A DNA stretch of 64,000 nt from Paracoccus sp. R12_2 (GCF_017744015.1 NZ_JAGHRA010000014.1:1-64000), one strand, 5' to 3'. Positions 1 to 9,991 are shown, counted from the stretch's first letter. A program made the numbers and translations. The notes: a model not told the origin generated them from the sequence alone.

Positions 1-120
1 CTCGGAGACCGCGAAAAAGAAGAGGAAGGAGACGCCAATGTTGACCCCGTCATGAACCGACCGACATACTGACAGGCGGGTCAAATCTCGATGACAATGC
101 TGGGTCAGTTCTCAGTGACA
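1..120 (+). mobile_element. 3' terminus of an IS21-family element (partial)
   Basis: The window opens in a lysine-rich reading frame that ends at the TGA near 51-54, like the basic C-terminus of an IstB helper ATPase. It is followed by two tandem copies of an 18-bp motif, GGGTCA-N2-TCTC-N2-TGAC, at 78-95 and 102-119 (24-bp period). Tandem terminal repeats of this kind are typical of IS21-family ends, where they bind the transposase. Most of the element lies outside the window, so the family call is an inference from the repeats and the basic tail. Confidence 0.45.
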
Positions 121-135
121 TCCAACAGCAGCAGG

Positions 136-336
136 TCATCGACGCAGGTAATACGGGATGCGAGCCTGCATATATGGGGGAAATACCTGAGGTTCGCTGC
201 CGATCAGATCTGCGGACTTTCGTAGGCTGGAGGCAATGGCGACCGCCGGTCCGCGAGCCGACGAAGAGATTCGTGCTTCTGCCTTACCGAGATCTTCCAA
301 GGTATTGAATTCTGTGATGGCGTAGGCCAACTTCAA
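136..336 (-). CDS. short hypothetical protein (doubtful)
   Basis: A 66-residue open frame with no recognised domain, signal peptide or membrane segment. It sits between the IS21-like end and the MgtC gene and points towards the IS end. It could be a small genuine protein or the remnant of a gene cut by the IS. The only support is that the frame is open and has a methionine start; I do not recognise the sequence. Confidence 0.2.
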   Translation of the reverse strand: MKLAYAITEFNTLEDLGKAEARISSSARGPAVAIASSLRKSADLIGSEPQVFPPYMQARIPYYLRR

Positions 337-417
337 GCCGCCGCCTGATCAGGCGTCACCAACTTTCGCGCAAATCTCCGGGGCGAAAGATGTGTTTTCA
401 TCGAAAACGAGGCACCG

Positions 418-903
418 ATGGACGAACTGATCCGAGAACTGACCGCACCGCCGCTGCCGGGGCTTGGCTGGACCATCGTTCTACTTCGCCTTTCTGGCGC
501 GATCGTGCTGGGTGGGTTGATCGGCTGGGAACGCGAATCCCGACAAAAGCACGCCGGGCTCCGGACCCACATCATGATTGCATTGGCGGCATGTCTTTTT
601 GCCTTGATCACTCTCGGCATGATGATGTCTACAATTGTGGATGACGACAGCATCCGCAAGGATCCGATCCGCCTCATCGAGGCTGTAACCGCCGGGGTCG
701 CATTTCTTGCGGCCGGCACGATCTTCACGCGCGGCAGTGACGTGAAGGGGTTGACTACCGGCGCTGGCATGTGGCTCGCCGGAGCTGTCGGCGTATCCAG
801 CGGACTGGGCCACATCGGTTTGGCCATCGTGGCAACGTTGCTCGCTCTCGCAGTGCTACGCATCTTCGTCATATTGGAGCGCCGCGGCCGGGGCACGGAA
901 TGA
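418..903 (+). CDS. MgtC/SapB family inner-membrane protein
   Basis: 161 residues. The N-terminal half holds the MgtC/SapB signature: a first hydrophobic helix with LRLSGAIVLGGLIGWERE followed by the basic QKHAGLRTH loop and a second helix. Two further helices (about residues 85-103 and 115-150, with TTGAGMWLAGAVGVSSGLG) complete the usual four-to-five-helix fold. Family members sit in the cytoplasmic membrane and are linked to magnesium limitation and acid stress; some modulate the F-type ATPase. This one is short and lacks the C-terminal cytoplasmic ACT-like domain of Salmonella MgtC, so it belongs to the SapB-like subgroup. GAGG about 5 nt before the ATG supports the start. It appears monocistronic. 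Confidence 0.85.
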   Translation: MDELIRELTAPPLPGLGWTIVLLRLSGAIVLGGLIGWERESRQKHAGLRTHIMIALAACLFALITLGMMMSTIVDDDSIRKDPIRLIEAVTAGVAFLAAGTIFTRGSDVKGLTTGAGMWLAGAVGVSSGLGHIGLAIVATLLALAVLRIFVILERRGRGTE

Positions 904-1276
904 GTGTCGCCGCCGCTGCGGAGCGTGCTTCTCGAAACTGGCCCGGGACAGTTTTGGGCGAGAAAGGCCGCAGATAACAGATGCGGGTCAAGATTCCCAT
1001 GCACCAAGAACCCGTTCCAGAGGCAAGCGTAGACAGCTACCTTACAATCAGTTTGAAAGGTAAGCCATGCGTCACCATCGGCTGAAAGCAGTTGTCGGTT
1101 GAGGAGCAAGCCATCCTTTGTCGCGAGCTCGGCCACAGATAGAGGTGCGGCAGAGCGTCCAGGATCCCACCCTCTAACGTGGCCGGGAGGGCTGGAGGAA
1201 CGCTTTGCGCTCCCCCGGCCACCAGCGCATGGAAACGGCGATCCATCGGGCCGTTACCTGACCCGTTCGGATCAGC
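904..1276. other. intergenic, no gene seen
   Basis: This stretch lies between the convergent MgtC-like gene and the acidic secreted protein. Short frames occur on both strands but none shows a domain, a good ribosome-binding site or a hydrophobic pattern. I see no clear stem-loop terminator. Confidence 0.5.
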
Positions 1277-1927
1277 TTACATGGCTTTGAGTTCCTCCAC
1301 GGCCGCCATGCAGGCTTCTTCGTCGCCCGATGCCAAGGCGTGATTGGCGCGAGCCATGAGGGCCTCGCGATCGGCATCGCCCTCCATCGAGGAGCCCGCC
1401 GAGGCGGCATCGGCCGCGTCAGCGGATTCCGACATCGCCGGGCTTTCCGCACCTGAGTCCGCGTGAGCTTCATCCGCGGCCGTTGGCTCGCCATCCTGCT
1501 GCGCCTCGGCGTCCTCCCCGGACATCGCCTTCATCTCCGCGCTTCCGGAGGCTTCTCCTTCAAGAGGAGTATGCGTGCCGTCCTTGGAGATCCCATCGCC
1601 AGTTGCAGATGAACCGCCGCCGCTGGTGTCGGTAGTGGCCATTGTCTCGTCGGACGCGCTCTCGCCAGCGCTCGACGTTGCGGTCCCGCCGCTGGCGGTC
1701 GTATTGCTCGCATCCGCTGCGGGTTCAGCGCCTGTTTCCGCGGCATCTGCGGACTCGGCGGGCTGTTCGAGGGGCGCCAGTGATCCGTCCTTTGAGATGC
1801 CCTGAGTCGTGGCGGCGCCGGCGCCGTCTTCGGTCAGCGAGGCCAATTCCTCGGCGCAGTCGGCATAGGCCCCGGAGCCTATGATCGCCAGGGCGCAACT
1901 CGCCATCAATGTCGTGTGCATCTTCAT
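1277..1927 (-). CDS. secreted acidic low-complexity protein
   Basis: 216 residues. It starts MKMHTTLMASCALAIIGSGAYA, a clear Sec signal peptide with cleavage predicted after AYA, and is preceded by GGAGG about 7 nt from the ATG. The mature protein is rich in Ala, Ser, Glu, Asp, Gly and Thr and nearly lacks hydrophobic residues, so it is probably disordered in the periplasm. A motif G-ISKDG-[ST]-x-x-PLE occurs twice (about residues 43-52 and 112-122). The C-terminal 40 residues, with alternating acidic and Ala-rich runs and one Cys (DEEACMAAVEEL), look like a small helical module. I do not recognise a functional family. It stands alone between two intergenic gaps. Confidence 0.6.
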   Translation of the reverse strand: MKMHTTLMASCALAIIGSGAYADCAEELASLTEDGAGAATTQGISKDGSLAPLEQPAESADAAETGAEPAADASNTTASGGTATSSAGESASDETMATTDTSGGGSSATGDGISKDGTHTPLEGEASGSAEMKAMSGEDAEAQQDGEPTAADEAHADSGAESPAMSESADAADAASAGSSMEGDADREALMARANHALASGDEEACMAAVEELKAM

Positions 1928-2655
1928 GTCATTTCCTCCCGAAATGTCAGTTGATGCCCGGGAAACGGCGAACTGAACCGATCTGTTCCGTCAGCAGACA
2001 AAGATCAGTCGTGCCTCGGCGGCCGGTCGAGAGCCGGTCGATCAGGCCTCAGGACTGCTAGCGCCATTCTCCAAACCGGAACTTGCGCCCCCCGACCGCG
2101 CGCCGCGACATCGGCGAGACCTATGTCAGGTCCGCACGTCTAGCTGACGTTTTCGAGAACCGGCTCGTGTCTGTCCGTACTCGCCTTTTCGATAACGTAT
2201 TCTGCTGCATAGAGGTGCAACGGCGTTGGCTCGCCGTGCCGGCACTCCAGTGCTTCAAGATCATCGGCGCCGCCATCGAAGGGATCCTAGTCTTGGCAGT
2301 TATTTGGGAGTGCGGTGCCTTGGCTGAAGATTGCAGTCATTCTCAACTCGGACATCTGCGTTAGTGGCCCGGAGAGATCACGCGCGCCAGGCTCTCTGGT
2401 GCCCACCGTCCACAAGCCGCAGGATCCGGCCTCGGGCATCGTTCGCCAAAAGGCACGACGGCCGATGGCAGGCGGGACACACCGAGCAATCACGCGTTTC
2501 GATCTTGGTTTCTTCGCAGGAGTTCCGTTCCGGCAATCAGGAAGAAACAGGACCAGCTTCCTTTTCATCGGACATGGCCATTCACATTCCGATGACATTT
2601 GAGGCATAGGCATACGAATCTGCTCGCCCTTTATGCAGATAAGGAGGCCTCTCAT
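1928..2655. other. intergenic, no confident gene
   Basis: About 730 bp between the divergently oriented secreted protein and the HPP-CBS gene. Frames of 90-137 codons exist on both strands (for example 2083-2364 plus, 2287-2700 minus), but their composition is unlike a soluble or membrane protein and none has a convincing start context. It probably holds the promoters of both flanking genes; I cannot place them confidently. Confidence 0.4.
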
Positions 2656-3756
2656 ATGCGGGCATGGTATCATCTCTCTCCAGCGCTGCCGGCCTCCCAC
2701 GGCCTTGAGCAGTTGCGTGCCGGCGTCGGTGCACTGCTTGGGATCAGCCTGTGCGCGCTGATCGTGAGCTTGGGCGCCAGACTGGGGGCATCGTCATTCT
2801 ATCTGATAGCACCACTTGGGGCGACGGCAGTGCTTGTCTTCTGCGTTCCTAACTCGCCCCTCGCCCAACCATGGTCGGCTGTCGTCGGCAATGTGACGGC
2901 AACACTCGTCGCTATCTTCGTGCTCCAGATCGTTCCCGCCCCGTGGTCGGTCGGCGTCGCAGTCGGCGCGGCGATCACCGCCATGATGTTTGTCCGGGCG
3001 CTCCACCCGCCGGGAGGAGCCGTGGCATTGCTCACCGCCCTCGATCCGGGTGCGGTCCTGGAGGTAGGACCGCTTTTTGCCTTGATGCCTGTTGGACTGA
3101 CCACAGCCGTGCTGGTCCTTGTCGCCATCGTCTACAACAGGTTAACCGGGCGGGTGTATCCGTTCCGCCAGCCCGAAACGGACCAGACCCGCGGTCCTGC
3201 GCCACGTCTGGGTCTGACGACCGAGCAACTCAGCGAACTGCTCGACCGATTCAACCAGTCGACCAACCTTGGTGTGGCAGACCTCGGCCGGTTGCTGGCC
3301 GCGGCCGAAGCAGAAGCGGCCCAGCATCGCTTTGACGGCACGACGTGCGGCGACATCATGACCACCGATCTGATTACGGTCCGGCCTGGCACGCCGCTCC
3401 CGAAGGCGGCGCGTCTGTTCTGCAGCCAGGCCATCAAGAGTCTCCCGGTCGTAGATGAAGATATGAGGTTACAAGGTCTTTTGCTCCAGGCAGATCTTCT
3501 CCGAGCCGTTGCCACACACGACCGTTCGGCGGCCTGGCTGCAGAGATCTCAGAGTCGCACTGTATCAGACGTGATGCGATCCGCCGACAATACGGTGACC
3601 GACAGTATGCCCGTTGGTGTGCTCCTCAACAGGTTGGCGGCGCAGGGAAGCGAAGTCGTTCCCGTGACACAGAAGGGGCGACTTGTAGGGATCCTGACCC
3701 GATCTGACATCTTGCGTCTGCTGCTTGCTGGCTCGGACGAACGTTCCGCCGCATGA
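2656..3756 (+). CDS. HPP-family membrane protein with C-terminal CBS pair
   Basis: 366 residues. The N-terminal half is an integral membrane HPP domain of four to five hydrophobic helices, including the family's diagnostic His-Pro-Pro in ALHPPGGAVALLTAL. The C-terminal part (about residues 230-360) is a tandem CBS pair, starting GDIMTTDLITVRPGTPL and with a second half ending RLVGILTRSDILRLL. CBS pairs bind adenine nucleotides and usually gate transporters; HPP proteins have been implicated in anion (nitrite) transport in cyanobacteria and plastids. I chose ATG 2656 rather than an upstream ATG at 2599 because a strong AAGGAGG lies 8 nt before it. The gene stands alone. Confidence 0.85.
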   Translation: MRAWYHLSPALPASHGLEQLRAGVGALLGISLCALIVSLGARLGASSFYLIAPLGATAVLVFCVPNSPLAQPWSAVVGNVTATLVAIFVLQIVPAPWSVGVAVGAAITAMMFVRALHPPGGAVALLTALDPGAVLEVGPLFALMPVGLTTAVLVLVAIVYNRLTGRVYPFRQPETDQTRGPAPRLGLTTEQLSELLDRFNQSTNLGVADLGRLLAAAEAEAAQHRFDGTTCGDIMTTDLITVRPGTPLPKAARLFCSQAIKSLPVVDEDMRLQGLLLQADLLRAVATHDRSAAWLQRSQSRTVSDVMRSADNTVTDSMPVGVLLNRLAAQGSEVVPVTQKGRLVGILTRSDILRLLLAGSDERSAA

Positions 3757-4377
3757 GGACCGCTTGAAAGACAGGTGTTCGAGAAGCCCCCAAACCTTCG
3801 ACCTCATCGGCATTCGGAGCGGGCCGAACCTCCGTCCCTGGAGGCCTTTCTCACGTGCCGCCCGTGCTCGAATCCTGCTTCGGGTGGTAATCGAGGAGCA
3901 CGCGCTGCTCCACTTCCTTACCTGCTCCTTGGACTGCCGGATGAACCACCGATATCGTCCATCCCCTCTCCTACCGATGGCGAATGCGCGTGAGACGCCA
4001 AGCCGGAACAGTGCAGCCGACGGCAAAGTTGATTGTGAAGTTCATCCGCCGGCGCAAACGGAAGCACCATTCGGAAGATCAGGATCGTGCCTGAAGGGCT
4101 TAGCGGCGAGGAGAGCTTTACTAAGATCTGCCGGCGAGACGGAATCGCGATCTTCGCCGTGAGCCTGCTCACTCGCGACCGCTTGCTGGTGCTGGTTTCG
4201 CTGGCGCACCTCGCCATCGCCCTTTGCTGGTTGCGGTCTCGTAGCACGGCATCTGAACCGGCCAGGAAGGGCCAGATCCTCTTGCCCTTGACGGGTTGGT
4301 CTTGACAGCTTTGCTTGTCATCCTGCCCGTCGGAACCCCATCCGGTCGACTGACGTTCGATCAGTGGAGGGGCTCCT
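3757..4377. other. intergenic stretch, possible decayed transposase
   Basis: No intact gene is visible between the HPP-CBS gene and fadE. A short frame at 4087-4305 contains a run like TRDRLLVLVSLAHLAIALCW, loosely resembling the conserved helix near the C-terminus of IS4-type transposases, but the catalytic region is absent. The 150 bp before 4378 must carry the promoter of the beta-oxidation operon; no FadR/PsrA-type operator is evident to me. Confidence 0.3.
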
Positions 4378-6630
4378 ATGACAGGACTGCGCGCTCGGAT
4401 TTTGACCAAGCCGATTCACGGTTGGGCCAAGGGGGCACTGCCCGCCCTTTCCCAGACCGAAAGCGAAGCATTGACGGCCGGTGAAGTCTGGTGGGAGGCC
4501 GAACTGTTTTCGGGCAACCCGGACTGGTCGAAACTCCTCGCCGTCAAGGCACCGCAGCTCAGTGCAGAGGAGCAGGGCTTTCTCGACGGGCCCTGCCGCG
4601 AACTCTGCCACATGATCGACGACTGGCAGATTAACCACGTGGCCGCCGACCTGCCCGCCGAGGTCTGGAGTTTCCTTCGCCGGCACAAGTTCTTCGGCAT
4701 GATCATTCCCAAGTCGCATGGCGGCCTTGGCTTTTCTGCCTTCGCCCATTCCGAGATCATCCGCTACATCTCCACCCGCTCGGTGGCGGCCGCCGTCACC
4801 GTGATGGTGCCCAACTCGCTCGGCCCCGGCGAACTGATCCACCAGTTCGGCACCGACGATCAGAAGAGCTACTGGCTGCCCCGACTGGCCGATGGGCGCG
4901 AGTTACCCGCCTTCGGGCTGACCAGTGCCGAGGCCGGCTCGGACGCCTCAGCGATGGTCGACGAGGGCGTGATCTGCAAGGGAAGTTGGGACGGTGAAGA
5001 GGTGTTGGGCATTCGCCTCAACTGGGCCAAGCGATATATTACGCTCGCTCCGGTCTCCACTGTTCTTGGCCTCGCCTTCAAGCTACGCGACCCAGCCGGG
5101 CTGCTCGGCGATATCGAAGACATCGGCATTACCTGCGCGTTGGTTCCCACCAACCTCGAGGGCGTCGAGACCGGCAACCGCCACCTGCCCTCCTCGACAA
5201 TGTTCATGAACGGGCCGACCACAGGCACCGATGTTTTCATCCCGCTCGAGAATATCATCGGCGGGCCGGAATATGCCGGGCGCGGCTGGATGATGCTAAT
5301 GTCGGCACTAGCCGCCGGACGCGGCATCTCTCTGCCCTCGATGGGCTGCGCGGCCATCGCGCTCTCGGCCCACACCACCGGAGCCTACGCGCGCATACGC
5401 GAACAGTTCAACCTGCCGATCGGCAAGTTCGGCGGCATCCAGACCCCCATGGCGCAACTCGCCTCGGACGCCTACGCCATGGATGCCGCGCGCCACCTCA
5501 CCTGCGCCGGACTGGACGAGGGACGCGCGCTGTCGGTGATCTCGGCGATCATAAAGGCTCATGCCACCTACAGGATGCGCGATGCGCTCAACCATGCGAT
5601 GGATGTGCACTCCGGCAAGGCGGTCATTGACGGCCCTTCGAACTACCTTCAGCCGCTCTACCGCGCCGTGCCAATCGGCATTACCGTGGAAGGCGCCAAT
5701 ATCGTCACCCGCTCGCTGATCATCTTTGGACAGGGCTCGATCCGCGCCCATCCGCACATGCTCGACAACATGATGGCCCTCCAGGAGGACGACCCGGAGA
5801 CATCGCTAAACGCGTTTGACAAGAGCTTCTGGGCCCATGTCGGCCACACGACCAAAACGATGTTCCGCGCCTGGAGCCGCGCACTGACCGGTGGTCGATT
5901 TGCGCCTGCTCCGGATGCCGGGGCGGCCGTGCCGATCTACCGCGAGCTGTCGCGCTGGTCGGCGGCTTATGCGCTTACCGCCGATTTCGCTTTCCTCACC
6001 CTGGGCGGCGGGCTCAAGCGCAAGGAGATGATCTCGGGCCGGATGGGCGACATCCTGTCGGAAATGTACATCCTCTCAGCCGCACTCAAGCGGTGGGAAG
6101 ATGAGGGCCGCCAGCAGACCGACCTGCCGGTGCTGCGCTTTGCCGCCGCCGAGGGATTCAAACGCATCCAGACCGCGCTGGACGAGGTGATCGCCAACCT
6201 GCCTGCCCGTTGGGTCACATGGGTGCTGCGCTTTTTCACCCTGCCCGGCACCACCCGCCGCGGCGCTGACGACCGCCTGACCGAGGCAGTGAGCGCGCTG
6301 ATCTATGAGCCCTCCGAGGCCCGGAACCGGATCACCGGTCGCGTCTTCGAGGGTTGCAACCGCGACGGCGTACAAGTGCTCAACCAGTGCTACGCCAAGG
6401 TCGTCGAGTTGGCCCCGGTAATGAAACGCCTGCGCGATGCGAGGATGCCGCCATGGGAGGCGGTCGAGGCGGGCATCCTCAGCGAGCCCGAGTTGGCCGA
6501 GATTGAGGCGATGCAGGCGCTGGTGAATGAGGTGGTCGCGGTCGATGACTTCACGCCTGGAGCGCTGGCCGAGCTGTACCCGGTTCGAACGCCAAATCGC
6601 GGCCCCGCCCCACGGGAGGCTGCGGAATGA
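4378..6630 (+). CDS. fadE: acyl-CoA dehydrogenase FadE
   Basis: 750 residues, close to the large FadE class (E. coli FadE is 814) and far longer than classical 380-residue acyl-CoA dehydrogenases. It catalyses the first, FAD-dependent step of beta-oxidation, acyl-CoA to trans-2-enoyl-CoA. The flavin-domain motif LTSAEAGSDA (about residue 180) and the helical C-terminal dehydrogenase domain (AAGRGISLPSMG, QTPMAQLA) are present, followed by the extra C-terminal DUF1974-type region ending in a basic, Pro-rich tail. It is the first gene of a four-gene operon; its TGA overlaps the ATG of the thiolase by four bases (ATGA), implying translational coupling. Confidence 0.93.
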   Translation: MTGLRARILTKPIHGWAKGALPALSQTESEALTAGEVWWEAELFSGNPDWSKLLAVKAPQLSAEEQGFLDGPCRELCHMIDDWQINHVAADLPAEVWSFLRRHKFFGMIIPKSHGGLGFSAFAHSEIIRYISTRSVAAAVTVMVPNSLGPGELIHQFGTDDQKSYWLPRLADGRELPAFGLTSAEAGSDASAMVDEGVICKGSWDGEEVLGIRLNWAKRYITLAPVSTVLGLAFKLRDPAGLLGDIEDIGITCALVPTNLEGVETGNRHLPSSTMFMNGPTTGTDVFIPLENIIGGPEYAGRGWMMLMSALAAGRGISLPSMGCAAIALSAHTTGAYARIREQFNLPIGKFGGIQTPMAQLASDAYAMDAARHLTCAGLDEGRALSVISAIIKAHATYRMRDALNHAMDVHSGKAVIDGPSNYLQPLYRAVPIGITVEGANIVTRSLIIFGQGSIRAHPHMLDNMMALQEDDPETSLNAFDKSFWAHVGHTTKTMFRAWSRALTGGRFAPAPDAGAAVPIYRELSRWSAAYALTADFAFLTLGGGLKRKEMISGRMGDILSEMYILSAALKRWEDEGRQQTDLPVLRFAAAEGFKRIQTALDEVIANLPARWVTWVLRFFTLPGTTRRGADDRLTEAVSALIYEPSEARNRITGRVFEGCNRDGVQVLNQCYAKVVELAPVMKRLRDARMPPWEAVEAGILSEPELAEIEAMQALVNEVVAVDDFTPGALAELYPVRTPNRGPAPREAAE

Positions 6631-7922
6631 GCGGACATACCACCCAGCGCGTCTTTATCGTCGATGGCGCGCGCACGCCCTTCCTCAAGGCCCGCAGCGG
6701 GCCGGGCCCCTTCACTCCCGTCGACCTGGCGGTGCAATGCGGTCGCCCTCTGCTGGCTCGCCAGCCCTTCGATCGCACCGCGTTCGACCTGGTAATCTTG
6801 GGCTGTGTCAATGTTATCGCCGATGAGATGAACCCCGCCCGCGTCGCTTCCCTGCGATTGGGCCTCGGCGAGCAGATCGTGGCCTTCACCATGCAGATCA
6901 ATTGCGGCTCGGGTATGCAGAGTATTGACACCGCTTACCGCTATATCCGCAATGGCTCCCACCAGATGATCCTTGCTGGCGGCGCCGAGGCGCTGAGCCA
7001 TTCGCCCCTCGTGCTTCGCCAGTCCGCCGTCGAGTGGTTCGGCAGGATGAACACCGCAAGGGGTCCTCTCGATCAGGCCAAGGCGATGGCGGGCATCCGG
7101 CCCGAGTTCTTCAAGCCCGTTATCGGCCTAGAACGCGGCCTGACCGACCCGATCACCGAGCTGAACATGGGCCAGACAGCAGAGATTTTGGCCCACCGCT
7201 TCGGCATCTCCCGCGAAACCGCCGACACTTATGCCATGCAAAGCCATCACCGGCTGGCGGCCGCCTAGACCGACGGACGGCTGGCCGATGAGGTGATGCC
7301 CGCCATCGACCGCGACGGCACCGTCTACGACCACGATGACGGCGTGCGCCCGGACAGTGACATGACTGGCCTCGCCAAGCTGAACCCGGTGTTCGAACAG
7401 CCTCATGGTAAGGTGACGGCGGGCAACTCGAGCCAGATCACCGATGGCGCGAGCTGGTGCATCCTCGCCTCCGAAAGGGCGGTGGAGGCCCACGGGTTGA
7501 CCCCTCTGGCTGAGATCAAGGACAGCGAGTGGTCCGGGCTCGATCCTTCTATTATGGGTCTTGGACCGGTGCTCTCGGCCACGCCCATCGCTCAACGCCA
7601 CGGCCTCGGGGTAGTGGACATTGACCTCTGGGAACTGAATGAGGCCTTCGCCGCGCAGGTACTCGCTTGCCTCGCCGCATGGGCGGACGACGACTTCTGC
7701 CGTGAGGTGCTGGGCTATGAAACCGCCTTCGGCCAGATCGACCGCGACAGCCTGAACGTCGATGGAGGGGCTATTTCCCTCGGCCACCCGGTGGGTGCCA
7801 GTGGCAACCGAATCGTGCTGCACCTCGCCAAGGCGATGAAGGCGCGCGGTGGACGGCTCGGCATCGCGACCGAGTGCATCGGTGGAGGGCTCGGCGGCGC
7901 GATGCTGCTGGAGGCAGTGTAA
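6627..7922 (+). pseudogene. fadI: acetyl-CoA C-acyltransferase (FadI-like thiolase) with internal amber codon
   Basis: A 431-codon thiolase frame, matching the length of FadI, interrupted by one in-frame TAG at 7266-7268 (codon 214) between the residues HHRLAAA and TDGRLADEV. Both sides lie in the same frame and no base is missing. All catalytic residues survive: nucleophile Cys93 (NCGSGMQ), His387 (LGHPVGASG) and Cys417 (ECIGGGLGG). Thiolases commonly carry Gln at this position (RLAAAQ), so a single CAG-to-TAG change explains it. Unless the amber is suppressed or is a sequence error, only a 213-residue N-terminal piece is made. The gene overlaps fadE by ATGA and fadJ by TAATG. Confidence 0.88.
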
Positions 7923-9991
7923 TGACCGGACATGTGCTTGAATATCTTGGTGAGGTGAAGCTGGAATTGGGCGGTGCAGGGGGCCGTGAGGGTAGCTGGC
8001 GCGTAGGGCGCGACCAGGATGGCATCCTCTGGTTAGCACTGGACAAGGCCGACAGCCGGACAAACACGATCTCGGAAGCTGTGTTTCGCGAGCTGGATAG
8101 CCATATCGCCGCCGCCGAAGCCGATCTACCAAGGGGCCTGGTGATCCGCTCGGCCAAGCCCGGCGGGTTTGCTGCGGGCGCCGATATAGGCAGCTTTGAC
8201 GCCATGTCCAATGGAGGAGCGACGGAGATTTTAAGCCAGGGCCATGACGTGCTCGACCGGATCGAGGCGCTCAGGTGCCCGACGATCTGCGTGGTGCATG
8301 GCACCGCCCTCGGCGCGGGCTTCGAGCTGGCGCTGGCCTGCGACACCCGCTTAATCACGCCCGGCGCATCCTTCGGCTTTCCCGAGGTTCGACTCGGCCT
8401 TCACCCGGGTCTCGGCGGCACCTTCCGCCTTACCGCCCTGATCGATCCGAGCGAAGCGATGAGACTGATGCTCACCGGAAAGACGGTGCACACCGGGAAG
8501 GCCAGGGATCTATGCATCGCCGATGCGGTGGTGGAGGAGCGCCATGTCGCCGCAGCGGTTCGGACCGCCGCGAGGGGGGAGATCAGGCCGCAATCGCCGG
8601 GACTCAAAGCACGGGCACTTAATATCGAGCGGGTGCGCAGCTTTGCTGTTCGCCAGATGCGCAGCGAAATCGAGAAGAAGGCGCCCAAGGTTCATTATCC
8701 GGCACCCCATGCACTGATCGACCTGTGGGAAGAGCACGGCGAGGACCGGGCTGAGATGCAGAAGGGCGAGATCGCGTCCTTCGCGAGGCTGCTGGACAGC
8801 GAGACTTCGAAGAACCTCCGCCGCGTGTTCTTCTTGCGACAGAGTCTGAAGGATGCGGGAGATGGCGGAGACGGTATTACCCATATCCACGTAATCGGCG
8901 CGGGCGCGATGGGAGCAGAGATCGCTGTGATGGCCGCGATAAAGGGCAAGCGGGTGACGCTGAGCGAGGTCGAGACCGAGCCACTTGGGAAGGCCCTGAA
9001 GCTGGCTGCGGAAATCTGTGAAGACAAGCACCTGACCCGCATAGAGACCCGAGATGCACTAGACCGGCTGATGCCTGACCCGAGGTGCTATGGTGCGGGC
9101 TCCGCTGACCTCGTGATCGAAGCCGCGCCGGAAGATCTGGAAGTCAAGAAAAAGATCTATAATGGACTGGAGTTGAAGCCTGGCGCGATCCTTGCCAGCA
9201 ATACCTCTAGCCTCTCAGTCGATCATCTCGCGGCGAAAGCACCTGACAAGGCGCGGTTCGCCGGGCTTCATTTCTTCAACCCGGTCTCAAAGGTCGATCT
9301 CGTCGAGGTTGTTCACGGTAGTGCCACCGACGAAGTTACCTCACGCCGCTTGGCAAAGTTCTGCCAGGCAATCGGAAAATTGCCCGCTCGCGTGGCCGAT
9401 TACCCCGGCTTTGTCGTTAATCGCGCGCTCACCCCGTATCTGATGGAAGCGATGGTGCTGATGGATGAGGGGGTCCCCAAGGAAGTGATTGACACCGCTG
9501 CAATGCGCTTCGGAATGCCGATGGGGCCGGTGACGCTGGCCGATCAGGTCGGGCTCGATATCGCACTGCACGTGGCGGAGTCGCTGCGCAACAGCCTTGA
9601 GAAACCCATGGCCGAGATCTCCGACAGGCTGCGCGAGAACGTCGAAGCTGGGAAGTTGGGCAAGAAGTCCGGCCAGGGTTTCTACGACTGGTCCGATGGC
9701 ACGCCCTATCCCCGTGCCAGCCTCGACGACGCTCCCGACGATCTCACGGACCGACTGATCCTGCCAATGCTGAACGCTTGCGTGGAGGTTCTCCACGAGG
9801 GCGTGGCCGAATGCGCAGATCAGGTAGATCGCGCGATGATCTTCGGCACGGGCTTCGCGCCCTTCCGCGGCGGACCTATGCACTACGCGAAGAGCCGTGG
9901 TGTCGAAGAGATCGTCATCCGTCTGAAGGCGTTGGAGCAGGCTCATGGCGCGCGCTTCGCTCCGAATGAGGGATGGTCCACCCTTGGCTGA
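7922..9991 (+). CDS. fadJ: fused enoyl-CoA hydratase / 3-hydroxyacyl-CoA dehydrogenase (FadJ-type)
   Basis: 689 residues, the alpha subunit of the beta-oxidation multienzyme complex. The N-terminal crotonase domain (about 20-220) has the oxyanion-hole motifs FAAGADI and GTALGAGFELALACD and the acidic FPEVRLGLHPG loop. From about residue 320 an NAD-binding Rossmann motif (IGAGAMGAE) begins the hydroxyacyl-CoA dehydrogenase part, with the signature region HFFNPVSKVDLVEVV and the His of that loop, followed by two C-terminal helical domains (GFVVNR...GQGFYDW). The start ATG 7922 overlaps the thiolase stop (TAATG). It would receive enoyl-CoA from FadE and pass 3-ketoacyl-CoA to the broken thiolase. 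Confidence 0.93.
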   Translation: MTGHVLEYLGEVKLELGGAGGREGSWRVGRDQDGILWLALDKADSRTNTISEAVFRELDSHIAAAEADLPRGLVIRSAKPGGFAAGADIGSFDAMSNGGATEILSQGHDVLDRIEALRCPTICVVHGTALGAGFELALACDTRLITPGASFGFPEVRLGLHPGLGGTFRLTALIDPSEAMRLMLTGKTVHTGKARDLCIADAVVEERHVAAAVRTAARGEIRPQSPGLKARALNIERVRSFAVRQMRSEIEKKAPKVHYPAPHALIDLWEEHGEDRAEMQKGEIASFARLLDSETSKNLRRVFFLRQSLKDAGDGGDGITHIHVIGAGAMGAEIAVMAAIKGKRVTLSEVETEPLGKALKLAAEICEDKHLTRIETRDALDRLMPDPRCYGAGSADLVIEAAPEDLEVKKKIYNGLELKPGAILASNTSSLSVDHLAAKAPDKARFAGLHFFNPVSKVDLVEVVHGSATDEVTSRRLAKFCQAIGKLPARVADYPGFVVNRALTPYLMEAMVLMDEGVPKEVIDTAAMRFGMPMGPVTLADQVGLDIALHVAESLRNSLEKPMAEISDRLRENVEAGKLGKKSGQGFYDWSDGTPYPRASLDDAPDDLTDRLILPMLNACVEVLHEGVAECADQVDRAMIFGTGFAPFRGGPMHYAKSRGVEEIVIRLKALEQAHGARFAPNEGWSTLG

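Noticed and set aside
4087..4305. Possible IS4-type transposase fragment
   Set aside because: Only one hydrophobic helix resembles the family and no catalytic motif is present; kept as a remark in the intergenic entry.
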